DNA of 64,000 nucleotides from Methanospirillum stamsii (GTDB lineage: Archaea; Halobacteriota; Methanomicrobia; Methanomicrobiales; Methanospirillaceae). The notes below the pieces were generated by a model. It saw only the letters and a list, made by a program, of their open reading frames with translations. It was not told where the DNA came from and did not search any database. Of the stretch, positions 8,304 to 16,979 are shown one piece after another. The position numbers and the translations under genes are program-made. The stretch is taken from assembly GCF_046244385.1 (NCBI RefSeq), contig NZ_CP176366.1, forward strand, positions 2,790,001-2,854,000. The letters run 5' to 3'. Positions within the stretch are counted from its first letter, which is position 1; each line of letters starts with the position of its first letter.

Positions 8304-8650
8304 TTAAACTGATTCACTCCATTCAATAATTTGTGCTGCAATATCTATCGCTACTTCCGGAGATGTCTATCCGGAATAGTGTCATCATATAGTGCCCTCC
8401 CTTCAGACATTGCCTGGGATAATACTGTTTCCGAAACCTTGTCTTGGGTCCCCCGTAGCATATACCATACTATCAATTCCATGTCCGGAGTTATTCTTCT
8501 GGCAGCTGGAGCCCGATCATTTCCATTCCCAGATGTTTCACGGTATCATCAATAACCATGATATCAACAAAAAAATCCGGTGTCTCTTCCCCATTTGCAA
8601 TCCTTCTATCCTCAACTAACCTGGGAATTTCATGATATACCTGCATTCTC
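8304..8650 (-). other. Decayed reverse-strand coding remnants before the first secreted gene
   Basis: The reverse strand shows broken pieces: DRRIANGEETPDFFVDIMVI, then in other frames AMSEGRALYDD and AIDIAAQIIEWSESV before a stop at 8304. The EGRALYD piece resembles the usual end of nucleotidyltransferase (MNT) proteins, but no complete frame exists. I see no intact gene from 7839 to 8698. Confidence 0.3.
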
Positions 8651-8698
8651 CATCAGGATAGTAGATTTATTATCTCCCCTTATCTAATTGTTAATTAT

Positions 8699-9271
8699 AT
8701 GGCTACCAGAGGTTTTTTGATTATTCTATATATTAGTCTTATTACTCTCATATCTGTCTGTTATGCGGATGAATCTCCCGGGTATAAGATACTAATAGAG
8801 GGAGGAGAGAGCGTCCTGACAGAGAATAAAGATGGGAGTATGAATCTCACGATACAGAATGTAATCCCGTATGCAGCAATTTTTGATGAACCGGGATACA
8901 TTGTTCTCTTGGAAATGGTATTACCTGAAAAAAATACTACTATGAATGCCGGGGTGATTTTTAGTAATCCGGATGGGGACAACATTTCACTTGTTAAAGT
9001 TTCAAATCCGGATTATTCTGCTGATACGATGAATCTGTCCTTTGTCATTCATCCTCTGGAATTTTATGAGGGAAATATTCTTGCTGATCTGAAAGGACAG
9101 TCAGATAGTCTGAACCCTGATATCCCCGAAAAAGAACACACCACCAGAATTTTTATTGAAAAAGAAATTACTGTCTCTGAAAATTATCATAATCCTGATA
9201 GGTGTATGGATGATTGTGAAAGATATAATGAAAAATCTACCCGGATCTTTTGTGAGATGAACTGTATGTAA
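8699..9271 (+). CDS. Secreted hypothetical protein (paralogue of 9988-10542)
   Basis: Protein of 190 residues. Residues 1-23 form a signal peptide (FLIILYISLITLISVCYA). The mature part has IEGGESVL, a beta-rich QNVIPYAAIFDEPGY, HPLEFYEGNILADL and a C-terminal cysteine-rich tail (CMDDCERY, FCEMNCM). It shares this order with the second copy, indicating tandem duplication. I do not recognise a family; the exported, Cys-ended design suggests an extracellular or membrane-facing role. Confidence 0.75.
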   Translation: MATRGFLIILYISLITLISVCYADESPGYKILIEGGESVLTENKDGSMNLTIQNVIPYAAIFDEPGYIVLLEMVLPEKNTTMNAGVIFSNPDGDNISLVKVSNPDYSADTMNLSFVIHPLEFYEGNILADLKGQSDSLNPDIPEKEHTTRIFIEKEITVSENYHNPDRCMDDCERYNEKSTRIFCEMNCM

Positions 9272-9508
9272 TAGGTACCGAAATTCCGGATTACTTTTTT
9301 TCTCTCATATTTTTAGGCGTTTTGTATGTTTCCATGGGTAACTACCTTTATTCTCTTCTGAATAATATTTTTGGCCGACTTACAAAGAAAGCAATCTCTA
9401 TTTGAAATAATTGCAGATAGTGGGGAGTGAAAACCATCCACAAATCGTTATAAATGCCGCCTAATCATAAATTATCCTGTATTTTGGCCTCTATGTGGGT
9501 CTCCGGGC
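9272..9508. other. AT-rich intergenic DNA, no gene seen
   Basis: The stretch between the first secreted gene and the second repeat fragment shows only short frames and AT-rich sequence. A GGTTTAACGGTAG segment at its end aligns with the start of repeat copy A near 8140. Confidence 0.5.
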
Positions 9509-9688
9509 GGTTTAACGGTAGTATCAACGGCAAAAATCATTAAACTCCCCAATTCTACCGAATTATTACGTTATTTTTCGATTGTGGGTCATAATGTGGA
9601 TTTATTGGGTTTCATGGTCCGGAAAAAATCCTTTCATAGAAGGCCTGTATTGCTAGATCTTTTAAAAGATGATACTTTATATGGATAA
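9509..9688 (+). pseudogene. Decayed coding fragment, repeat family copy B
   Basis: An open frame without a clear start encodes GLTVVSTAKIIKLPNSTELL, RYFSIVGHNVDLLGF, MVRKKSFHRRP and LLDLLKDDTLYG, then a stop at 9686-9688. It is the better preserved of two related fragments (the other is at 8137). It looks like the C-terminus of a longer protein, perhaps of a mobile element; I cannot name it. 9689-9987 holds only AT-rich sequence. Confidence 0.5.
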
Positions 9689-9987
9689 GATTTATAGATC
9701 AATAGCGGCCATTGGCTGAATTCGTTTACTTTTGATTTAGACAAATTCAAGTGTAATTTGGCCTTATTTTTTGAGATGAGTTCTGTCTCATCCTGATATT
9801 GATTATATGAGGTTTAAATGTAAAAATACCCGAAATATGGATGGATAAATGAGGGTAACGTTAGGGTTCTTTGTTCCCAATTGATAGAATCATATTAACC
9901 TGTGAAACTCCCCTGTATCGATCCATCGATTATGATAATAAGTCCATAACATCAGATTTTTGACCTTTCACAATCATAGTAAAGGCA

Positions 9988-10542
9988 ATGAGTGAATACT
10001 GGCTGAAAGGACTATTTGGCTTATTTCTTCTGATTTCTTTCATATGTTTCTCCGGTGCTGCTGAACCCACCGGATACCTGGTTTATGTGCAGGGTGGGGA
10101 GAGTAGTATTGTGGAAGGGACAGATGGCATGTATGAGATAACCGTTCAGGATATCATTCCATTTTGCACAATCATTGATGAAGATGAACATTTTTTGGCT
10201 GGGACAAAGCATCTTGTCAATGAATCGTTCCCGATGGATGCAGCACTTATCCTGAGAGGTTCTGATGGAAAGGTGGCATCAATGGTTGAGATAGTCAATC
10301 TCTCTATTGATACAAAAGTAAATACCATTACCTTCCGTGCACACCCCCTGGAGTATTATTCCGGAGAACTTCTCAAACCCTTCTCCAGTGAACAGGGAGA
10401 GCTTGATGCAGCAATTGAAAGAAAAACAAACCTGACTGCTCTCTATCTTGAAATAATGGATAAAACTCCTGAAAATTTTTGGAGTCCACCTTTTCAGTGT
10501 TGTTATGAAGGCCCTCAAGGCCAATGCTATATAAAATGTTAA
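9988..10542 (+). CDS. Secreted hypothetical protein (paralogue of 8699-9271)
   Basis: Protein of 184 residues with a signal peptide (LFGLFLLISFICFSGAA). It shares the pattern VQGGESSIV, VQDIIPFCTIIDEDEHF, ITFRAHPLEYYSGELL with its upstream paralogue, and ends in cysteines (FQCCYEGPQGQCYIKC). No known domain recognised. Duplication of both this gene and its upstream fragment suggests a segmental duplication. Confidence 0.75.
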   Translation: MSEYWLKGLFGLFLLISFICFSGAAEPTGYLVYVQGGESSIVEGTDGMYEITVQDIIPFCTIIDEDEHFLAGTKHLVNESFPMDAALILRGSDGKVASMVEIVNLSIDTKVNTITFRAHPLEYYSGELLKPFSSEQGELDAAIERKTNLTALYLEIMDKTPENFWSPPFQCCYEGPQGQCYIKC

Positions 10543-10567
10543 TTTTTTTGTTCATCCGAAAAAAAAA

Positions 10568-11311
10568 TTATTCTTCTTTAGACACCCAGTCATAAAAAAG
10601 AGCCGCACAAACTGCACCAAGGACCGGACCAATTACATAAATCGGGAAAAATCCCCAGAGATTTGAACCGCCAAGAAGCAGATCTCCCAGGTACGGACCA
10701 AAGGTTCTTGCCGGATTCAGAGATGCACCTGAAATATTCCCTAAAGTAGTTATGATCCCGGCAACGGTCAGACCAATCACAATTCCGGCAAATCCAGGTG
10801 TTGCATTCCGGTCAACTGCTGCTCCCATGATGGCGGTCATCAGGAGAAATGTTCCGATGAATTCAACTCCAATTGCCTGCAGGTAGGATATTCCCGGAAA
10901 AGGAGTTGTTGCTCCAAGACCTCCGATGGTTACTGCATCCATACCGACCGAGGCGGCAAAGAGAAGACTTCCAAGCGATGCACCGATAATCTGGGCAAAT
11001 ACGTAATAGACCATGTCTCCGGTTGGAAACCTTTTCGTCGCCCAGAGGGCGATACTGACCGCCGGATTGATGTGTGCTCCTGAAACCCTTCCAAGTCCGT
11101 AGATAACCGCTGCGATGGTAATACCAAATGCAAGCCCGATGGCAATCCAGTCTCCAAGACCCCCAAGAGCTCCGATGCCTACATTAAATGGTGTGGATGT
11201 CTTCTCCCCGGAGGCAATCATAAGGGTAATAACCGCTGCTCCGGCACCAAAATAAACCAGAAACAAGGTCCCGATACATTCAGCAACTGCCCGTTTTACT
11301 AGAGTTACCAT
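10568..11311 (-). CDS. aqpM: Aquaporin / MIP-family channel (AqpM type)
   Basis: Protein of 247 residues, the size of archaeal AqpM, with six membrane segments and both hallmark half-helix loops: SGAHINPAVSIALW and SGASLNPARTFGPYL. It forms a tetrameric channel for water and small neutral solutes in the cytoplasmic membrane. It is the last gene of a leftward group with DUF2180 and DUF2193; the DUF2180 stop lies 4 bases before its start region. Confident family call. Confidence 0.95.
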   Translation of the reverse strand: MVTLVKRAVAECIGTLFLVYFGAGAAVITLMIASGEKTSTPFNVGIGALGGLGDWIAIGLAFGITIAAVIYGLGRVSGAHINPAVSIALWATKRFPTGDMVYYVFAQIIGASLGSLLFAASVGMDAVTIGGLGATTPFPGISYLQAIGVEFIGTFLLMTAIMGAAVDRNATPGFAGIVIGLTVAGIITTLGNISGASLNPARTFGPYLGDLLLGGSNLWGFFPIYVIGPVLGAVCAALFYDWVSKEE

Positions 11312-11315
11312 CTCT

Positions 11316-11522
11316 TTACCTCTTTAGTGCTGTCCTGCACTCTTCGCACAAAATCCGGGGAATTTTTCCTTTCGTCTTTGTAGCCGGGAAGGGATATCCC
11401 CCCTCCCAGACCTGGGTATCTTCGCGGATAGCATGCTCCATACAAAGACCCATACCACAGACGATGCAGATTCCTACCGCTTCTGTATCTTTTCCGGCTT
11501 TTGCACAGACATAACATTTCAT
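11316..11522 (-). CDS. DUF2180 zinc-ribbon-like protein
   Basis: Protein of 68 residues with paired cysteine knuckles: MKCYVCAKAGKDTEAVGICI, CGMGLCMEHA, then ILCEECRTAL near the C-terminus. Archaeal DUF2180 proteins probably bind zinc; their function is unknown. I chose the ATG at 11522 because GAGGT stands just upstream and the family begins MKCYVC; an in-frame start 14 codons earlier is possible. It sits 10 bases after the DUF2193 stop and close to aqpM, suggesting co-transcription. Confidence 0.85.
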   Translation of the reverse strand: MKCYVCAKAGKDTEAVGICIVCGMGLCMEHAIREDTQVWEGGYPFPATKTKGKIPRILCEECRTALKR

Positions 11523-11532
11523 ACCTGCTACC

Positions 11533-13032
11533 TCATACCGCTTCACGGTACTGACAGTATTCATGTCTGAAATCTACACAGGAGGCCGATGCACAGCCTT
11601 TACATATCCTGGCCGGAGCTGCCGCAACATCTTTTTTCAGAGCTATGATGTTTGTCATGAGCGTTGCGGTGATTGGTTCACTGGTCAGCAGACAGGGATA
11701 ATCGGATAATCTCATAAGAGCAGACATCCGGACAGTGATGGCACAGGCAGGATATGCATACCACTGGGGATTATTAATAATCTCATGGGTGAGTACCGGT
11801 GAAAGATCCACTGGAAGCCCGGAGACGGTGACTTTCATCTCTTTTCCGCTTCCATTCCGGAGTTTTCGAGCCCGGTCCATGATATTCCATCCACGGAAGA
11901 TCATATCCATAAAGTCACAATTATGAAGTTCAGCTGCTGCTCCACGTTTTGGATAGAGCTGGACATAATTATGGTACCTCTTTGTCAGGAGATCAATTAT
12001 CATCAGGGCATTAAACCCGTCAAGTTCAAGAATATACTCGGTTGCTGCAGCACTTGCTCCGGTTGCAAGAGACAGAAGTTGTTCGGGAGTCTTGAATTTG
12101 GTGACAGATGCAAGCAGACTCTTTTCGATTACATCGGTGACTGCCTCGATAATTCCCATGACCATGTCATCCTTGCACATATTATAGGTAGACTGGGCGA
12201 TATGATGGGCAACATCTCCGACACAATAAGCAGGAATGGTCACAATGTTTGCATAATGGACCTTGTCCTTGATTGCTGCTTCAACCACCGGAAGCATGGC
12301 TGTTTTATATTCATCCATATATTTACGGACATCAAATGAGGACTGGCCTACACTGTCCATGAGGTCTGCCTGTGCCTTGACCGGGTGGTCATAAATGGCA
12401 CTGAGCATCTCTATCTCTTTTTTTACCGCGGTTGTAAGAGTTTCTCCACCTTCGATGGCATGGGCAAATACATCACCGACACCATAACTGGTGTTCATAC
12501 CCCATGATTTTGCAGCAAGGATAGCCTTTTTATGATCATCCGGAATGTTAGTCTTACGTAAAATCTGGTTCACGACATTACTGGTACTTCCGGGAACTAA
12601 TGCAAAGTCCACAACACAGGTAGGTCCGTAAAATCCCCCATACCTCCGGGTAGATTCAAGACCGATAATGCTCTCACTCTTTTTTATCTGGGCGATAAAT
12701 TCGGTGACACTCTTTTTAAACGAAGGATCTTTTTCATACAAAATTTCCAGAATTACCGGGGTCTGGTAATGCTCGACAAAGGGATCATCTTCAGGCCGGA
12801 CAGTTTTTGCAAGTTTTGACAGAATAGTATAATGCGCTTTTACTGATTCCTTATGTAAGTCGATGACTGACTGACTTTGTTTTCCAATTGCTTTCATTTC
12901 CGAAACTGCATCAAGGTATACTTTTGCATCGGTAAGTTTGAATGCAGTTCCGCGTTTCTTCTTAATCGTTTCAACATCAGCTTTCTGGGCAGCCATTGCT
13001 TCCCGAATCATCTTCTCATACAGGTCTTTCAT
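11533..13032 (-). CDS. DUF2193 family protein
   Basis: Protein of about 499 residues from ATG 13032, preceded by AGGTGAG at good spacing; the open frame extends 46 codons further upstream but that part does not look conserved. It is largely helical, with RRYGGFYGPTCVVDFALVPG, MNTSYGVGDVFAHAIEGGET, YCVGDVAHHIAQSTYNMCKDD and a C-terminal CKGCASASC...CQY cluster that may bind metal. DUF2193 is typical of methanogens and has no assigned role. Probably co-transcribed with DUF2180 and aqpM. Confidence 0.82.
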   Translation of the reverse strand: MKDLYEKMIREAMAAQKADVETIKKKRGTAFKLTDAKVYLDAVSEMKAIGKQSQSVIDLHKESVKAHYTILSKLAKTVRPEDDPFVEHYQTPVILEILYEKDPSFKKSVTEFIAQIKKSESIIGLESTRRYGGFYGPTCVVDFALVPGSTSNVVNQILRKTNIPDDHKKAILAAKSWGMNTSYGVGDVFAHAIEGGETLTTAVKKEIEMLSAIYDHPVKAQADLMDSVGQSSFDVRKYMDEYKTAMLPVVEAAIKDKVHYANIVTIPAYCVGDVAHHIAQSTYNMCKDDMVMGIIEAVTDVIEKSLLASVTKFKTPEQLLSLATGASAAATEYILELDGFNALMIIDLLTKRYHNYVQLYPKRGAAAELHNCDFMDMIFRGWNIMDRARKLRNGSGKEMKVTVSGLPVDLSPVLTHEIINNPQWYAYPACAITVRMSALMRLSDYPCLLTSEPITATLMTNIIALKKDVAAAPARICKGCASASCVDFRHEYCQYREAV

Positions 13033-13240
13033 ACTCTTCTCACCTATGTCTCCAAAAGACTTGGAAATAATCCTGTATTTCACAGGAATATTTACATCTG
13101 ATCTTTGAATTCGCCGGCCTGGATTATGATGATCTTCTACATTACCGAAGCAGTCAGTCTTCATGATCACCAGCAGACCAGACCATACATAGGAGAGATT
13201 GTGCTGGTTCTATTTAAGGATGTAAGAATTGAAAAAAGGG

Positions 13241-13939
13241 TTAATCTCTTCGTTCTACAATCCAGGATCCCTCATTCTCCCTGACAAGAAGAACAGGACT
13301 TCCCTGGATTCTTACCGGCTGAGGAAATTTTCTGAATAGAATTTTACCACTTTGAACAGGTTTTCCATCAACTGAGATAATATCGGGTATGCCTGCTGCC
13401 TTGATATCAGAAATTTCTGCCTCACCATGCAGGTTTCTGATAGTGCCGATATGGATATACCTGCCATCGGATCCACTTGCAGCAAGTCCGACTGCAGCAA
13501 GAGCTCCGATAATGCCCCCTTTTGTACCATCAAGTCCGACCAGACGAATATTGGAATATTCTGCGATGGATAATGCCTGCTCCTGTGTTAAAATCATGGA
13601 CTTTGCATCTTTTCCAAACAGGACAACTGCAGGATTTATCTGACTGACATGAGCCATACAAACGCCGGGATCACTCCCTTTGGCGGCCTCGCTTTTTACA
13701 ATAAAAGTAACTTCTTCAAACAAATTCTCCAGAGTATCTTCCGGAACATCATGTATCGAAATTGCCGCTGCACTGTTATGAGATGTGTATGGTATATCCG
13801 GATGAACAAAGAGTTGATGTCGGGTTATTGCGGTAATTTTATATTTTTTTCCTAATTGCTCAACAATCTGTCTGGCAAGCCGTCCGGTCCCCGGGCTGTC
13901 CGGCATGTCGGTGTCATCGATGGAAATGTATAATGTCAT
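13241..13939 (-). CDS. Short TiaS-like protein (tRNA-Ile2 agmatinylcytidine synthetase N-terminal fold)
   Basis: Protein of 232 residues beginning MTLYISIDDTDMPDSPGTGR, the IDDTD nucleotide-binding signature of TiaS. It then has ITRHQLFVHPDIPYTSHNSA, GSDPGVCMAHV, RLVGLDGTKGGIIGALAAVG and a C-terminal small beta domain. Full TiaS, which installs agmatidine on tRNA-Ile2, is roughly 420 residues and carries extra RNA-binding and zinc domains absent here. It is therefore a short paralogue and probably not the tRNA enzyme itself. Confidence 0.7.
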   Translation of the reverse strand: MTLYISIDDTDMPDSPGTGRLARQIVEQLGKKYKITAITRHQLFVHPDIPYTSHNSAAAISIHDVPEDTLENLFEEVTFIVKSEAAKGSDPGVCMAHVSQINPAVVLFGKDAKSMILTQEQALSIAEYSNIRLVGLDGTKGGIIGALAAVGLAASGSDGRYIHIGTIRNLHGEAEISDIKAAGIPDIISVDGKPVQSGKILFRKFPQPVRIQGSPVLLVRENEGSWIVERRD

Positions 13940-13991
13940 GGTATTTCCTGCTTGGAAAAGTTATGGAATGTAAAAAAAATTTTTCCTCGTC

Positions 13992-14345
13992 CTATTCCTG
14001 CTGTTTTGTTATTCTTATTATCTCATCAAAAATAGTCTTTCCAAGAATTCCTGAACTTTCTTCCGGATGAAGGGTCTGCATGACCTCAACAATTTTACAT
14101 GTTCCTTTGTTGGTCGTTAGGATACCAATACGCTCTGCCCTTGTCACTAGTTCCTGTTCTTCCATCATGGCAAAGTACGGGAGGATATAATAATGGGGAA
14201 CTTCGAGATATTCAGCAAGCCTTCTGGTTGTTGGAAACCTGATATGTACTCCGTCTTTAGAAAATGTGATATTTACTGCATTATCTTCGAATAGAAAAAT
14301 TTTTACTGCAGATTCAAAAAGGCCTTCTATTGAAAGCGATACCAT
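13992..14345 (-). CDS. Hypothetical winged-helix-like protein
   Basis: Protein of 117 residues. After a beta-rich start (VKIFLFEDNAVNITFSKDGV) comes an HTH-like stretch, TTRRLAEYLEVPHYYILPYFAMMEEQELVTRAERIGILTT, that resembles a winged helix with a wing strand. It may be a DNA-binding regulator; no family recognised. Same strand as its neighbours on both sides. Confidence 0.65.
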   Translation of the reverse strand: MVSLSIEGLFESAVKIFLFEDNAVNITFSKDGVHIRFPTTRRLAEYLEVPHYYILPYFAMMEEQELVTRAERIGILTTNKGTCKIVEVMQTLHPEESSGILGKTIFDEIIRITKQQE

Positions 14346-14392
14346 AGAAACAGCGTTAGTTTTCAGAACAGATAAGGATACATGAAAAAGAA

Positions 14393-14596
14393 TTAGTGTT
14401 TTTTCTTCTGGTCGTCAGGTACCGGTGAAAGCCAGACGATTTCTGCCCCGACTTCCGCTGCAATCATCTCAAGTTCGGTCTTTCTGAAATGAGTTGCTAC
14501 GATTTGGATTTGGCCTCCGGTCACTGCGACGATTCGATATTTGGGTTGTTTTACGCCAGCCCCTACTTTTTGTCTTTCACGAACAAAGATTTTCAT
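14393..14596 (-). CDS. Small conserved hypothetical protein
   Basis: Protein of 67 residues: MKIFVRERQKVGAGVKQPKY, RIVAVTGGQIQIVATHF, EMIAAEVGAEIVWLSP. I chose ATG 14596 because GAGGTGG lies upstream; a longer in-frame start exists at 14671. Beta-alpha pattern, basic, cytosolic; function unknown. Divergent from the kinase-like gene at 14705. Confidence 0.7.
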   Translation of the reverse strand: MKIFVRERQKVGAGVKQPKYRIVAVTGGQIQIVATHFRKTELEMIAAEVGAEIVWLSPVPDDQKKKH

Positions 14597-14704
14597 TCTT
14601 ACCACCTCGCAACCAGTTGGTATAAGATCCATCTGATATACCAATTGGTTTTCAACAACATATCTATACACTCTTCACGTATATATATGTTATTCTGGTG
14701 ACCC

Positions 14705-15520
14705 ATGCTCGAAAGACACGAAATAGCAAACAAACTTCAGGGAGAAACCCTGGTAAGAAAAGGCTTATTTGACCGATATACAAGCCGTCCCCTGATGCGC
14801 ATTGTTCCTGAACTGAATGTAGTAAAAATTGGCGGGCATGGAATCATAGATTATGGTCGTGATGTTGTCCTTCCTTTGGTGGAAGAACTTGGTGCCCTCT
14901 CAAATAATCATAAGTTATTACTCATCACCGGAGGTGGTGTCAGGGTCAGGCATATCATGGATATCGGGCTTGATCTTGGGATGCCAACCGGTGTACTTGC
15001 AGAGTTGACCAGCAAAATATCTGAACAAAATGCTATCATGATGGCAACCCTGCTCGCTCCCTTTAAAGCAAAACGGATTCATACCAGCGATCTCCTTGAA
15101 ATTCCGACCCTCCTTGGAATGGGCGCTCTTCCGGTTACCCATGGGACTCCTCCCTATAGTTTGTATGAGCATCCGTCAGAGCGGACCAATGGAGGTATCC
15201 CGCCGCACCGGACAGATACTGGAGCCTTTTTAGCTGCTGAGGTGCTCGGTGCTCGAAGCTGTATTCTTGCGAAAAATGTAGACGGACTCTATGACAAGCA
15301 CCCATTCAAATATCCTGACGCAAAACTGATTCCGGATATCTCCGCAAGTGAACTTATTGCAATGAACATGGAGGATCTGGTAATTGAACGCAAACTCATC
15401 GAGTTGATGCTTGAATGCCGGAATGTGAAACAGATTCAGATTGTGAATGGTCACAAACCCGGTATGATAACCCGTGCAATCAACGGAGAAAAGATTGGTA
15501 CGATTATCCGGGCAGAATAA
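14705..15520 (+). CDS. Amino-acid-kinase-fold protein, molybdenum storage protein-like
   Basis: Protein of 271 residues with the amino acid kinase fold: VVKIGGHGIIDYGRDVVLPL, LLLITGGGVRVRHI, PTGVLAELTSKISEQNAIM, then RTDTGAFLAAEVLGARSCI, KNVDGLYDKHPFKYPDA. It resembles UMP kinase and, in the RHIMDIG...AELT pattern and overall length, the molybdenum storage protein subunits (MosA/MosB) that bind molybdate or tungstate clusters using ATP. The MOT1 and Tup transport genes nearby support a metal-oxyanion role over nucleotide metabolism. The substrate is inferred. Confidence 0.75.
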   Translation: MLERHEIANKLQGETLVRKGLFDRYTSRPLMRIVPELNVVKIGGHGIIDYGRDVVLPLVEELGALSNNHKLLLITGGGVRVRHIMDIGLDLGMPTGVLAELTSKISEQNAIMMATLLAPFKAKRIHTSDLLEIPTLLGMGALPVTHGTPPYSLYEHPSERTNGGIPPHRTDTGAFLAAEVLGARSCILAKNVDGLYDKHPFKYPDAKLIPDISASELIAMNMEDLVIERKLIELMLECRNVKQIQIVNGHKPGMITRAINGEKIGTIIRAE

Positions 15521-15566
15521 TCATTTTTTTGATTACAATAAAAAGAATCTCCTATCTTTTTTGTAG

Positions 15567-15854
15567 ATGGGTGCGATTAATAATATGGATATGCTTCTTT
15601 ACATCGGATATATTGCCGGATTTTGCACCACTCTTGCATTCCTTCCCCAGGTTTTAAAGACATGGAAATGCCGATCTGCTCATGACCTCTCATGGGGGCT
15701 GTTATTTTTACTTCTCGTCGGGGTATTTCTCTGGATGATCTATGGACTTATTAATCATGATATTCCGGTAACTTGTGCCAATGGCGTTACCGGATTATTT
15801 ATTGTCTCTATTGTCGGGATGAAATGGTGGTTTGACCATAAATGCCGGATATAG
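15567..15854 (+). CDS. SemiSWEET / MtN3-type small transporter
   Basis: Protein of 95 residues with three membrane helices and the PQ-loop signature FLPQVLKTWKCRSAHDLSWG in the first. SemiSWEETs dimerise to move sugars across the membrane. An internal ATG 7 codons downstream is also possible. A T-rich stretch after the kinase-like gene separates the two. Family confident, substrate unknown. Confidence 0.88.
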   Translation: MGAINNMDMLLYIGYIAGFCTTLAFLPQVLKTWKCRSAHDLSWGLLFLLLVGVFLWMIYGLINHDIPVTCANGVTGLFIVSIVGMKWWFDHKCRI

Positions 15855-15863
15855 TGATAATCA

Positions 15864-16979
15864 TCAATTTTTCAACCCTTTTTTGTGGTACTGTAATCCC
15901 CAGGCAAAGACAAATCCGGCAACAAAGGCAATGGCAAGACCAAAAGGAATGGAAAGGACGGCGATTATTCCGGATACAATCCGGTCAGTTGTCTTCAGAC
16001 CATGTCGTGCCAGTTCAATCGCAACCACAACAAGCAGGATACCGAACATACCTTTTGGGAGTGCTGATACAATATCCGGAAAGGTACAGATACCTGCTAT
16101 GACGATGAGTAATAGCCCGCCAAATACCAGTGACAGTCCGGTCCTGGCTCCAAAACGGTAATGTGCTGCAAGTCCCCCTGCTCCATGACACATCGGAAAT
16201 CCGCCAAACAGCGAAGAGCTCACACTCATAATGCCGACAGTTTTACAAAGTCTGTCCGGATTGACATCCTTTTTAAAAAGGTCTGTGATAAGAAGTGATG
16301 TTGCAAGGATTGCATTGGTCAGGGTAAGAGGGATTTGGGGGGGTATAAGCACTATAAGTGCAGTGTAAAAATCATGTATCTCTGGGATAACCAGTTCCGG
16401 CACCGGAAATGATGGAGTTCCATGAAAACCGGTGGTAAATACGGCCAGAACAAATCCGGCTGTAATAATGATAAGTGCTGAAAAATCTGTCGTTCTGTAA
16501 TGCCTGGCGGCCAGAAAGAAAAGTACCACGATTATTCCCGATACAATTGCAAATGGGATGTCTGGTATAATAAATCCGGGGATTGCACTTTTTACCAGGA
16601 TTAGGGCAAGTCCGAGCTGCACACCCCGGATAACCGGTCCAGGGATAATTTTCTGAATCCGGTTCATGAATCCGCACATACCTATAACCAGACAGATGGC
16701 TCCGGTAAGAATTCCGGATGCAGCTATCATCTGGGGAGTGATGTGTTCGGCGATGGCAATTGCACCAACCGCTTTTAATGGCTCTATCGGGACTGGAATC
16801 CGGTAATAGAGTCCGCTGATGATATACCAAATCCCGGCAGAGAGAAGCATCAGTGAGAGGTGCATCCCGCTTGCTACAGATACGGCAAAAAGAAGAGGGA
16901 GAACAGTTCCGAAATTCCCTGCACACCCTGCAAGTTCGGAGAGGATATGTGTCCGGAAAGGTATATCACTAACAGGCAT
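15864..16979 (-). CDS. MOT1-type molybdate/sulfate permease
   Basis: Protein of about 371 residues from ATG 16979, with about ten membrane segments. It shows the MOT1 (SulP-related) hallmarks IPVPIEPLKAVGAIAIAEHI and FGGFPMCHGAGGLAAHYRFG. MOT1 proteins carry molybdate with high affinity. The chosen start overlaps the end of tupC by 11 bases, implying translational coupling with the tungstate ABC transporter; a longer frame upstream would lie inside tupC and does not look conserved. The operon thus joins two uptake routes for the same class of oxyanion. Confidence 0.85.
   Translation of the reverse strand: MPVSDIPFRTHILSELAGCAGNFGTVLPLLFAVSVASGMHLSLMLLSAGIWYIISGLYYRIPVPIEPLKAVGAIAIAEHITPQMIAASGILTGAICLVIGMCGFMNRIQKIIPGPVIRGVQLGLALILVKSAIPGFIIPDIPFAIVSGIIVVLFFLAARHYRTTDFSALIIITAGFVLAVFTTGFHGTPSFPVPELVIPEIHDFYTALIVLIPPQIPLTLTNAILATSLLITDLFKKDVNPDRLCKTVGIMSVSSSLFGGFPMCHGAGGLAAHYRFGARTGLSLVFGGLLLIVIAGICTFPDIVSALPKGMFGILLVVVAIELARHGLKTTDRIVSGIIAVLSIPFGLAIAFVAGFVFAWGLQYHKKGLKN

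Noticed and set aside
8103..8312. Open frames of 60-69 codons as intact genes
   Set aside because: Homology to the 9509 fragment switches frame near 8165, showing a decayed remnant rather than a gene.
13033..13170. 46-residue N-terminal extension of the DUF2193 protein
   Set aside because: No conserved look, and a good AGGTGAG site precedes the ATG at 13032.
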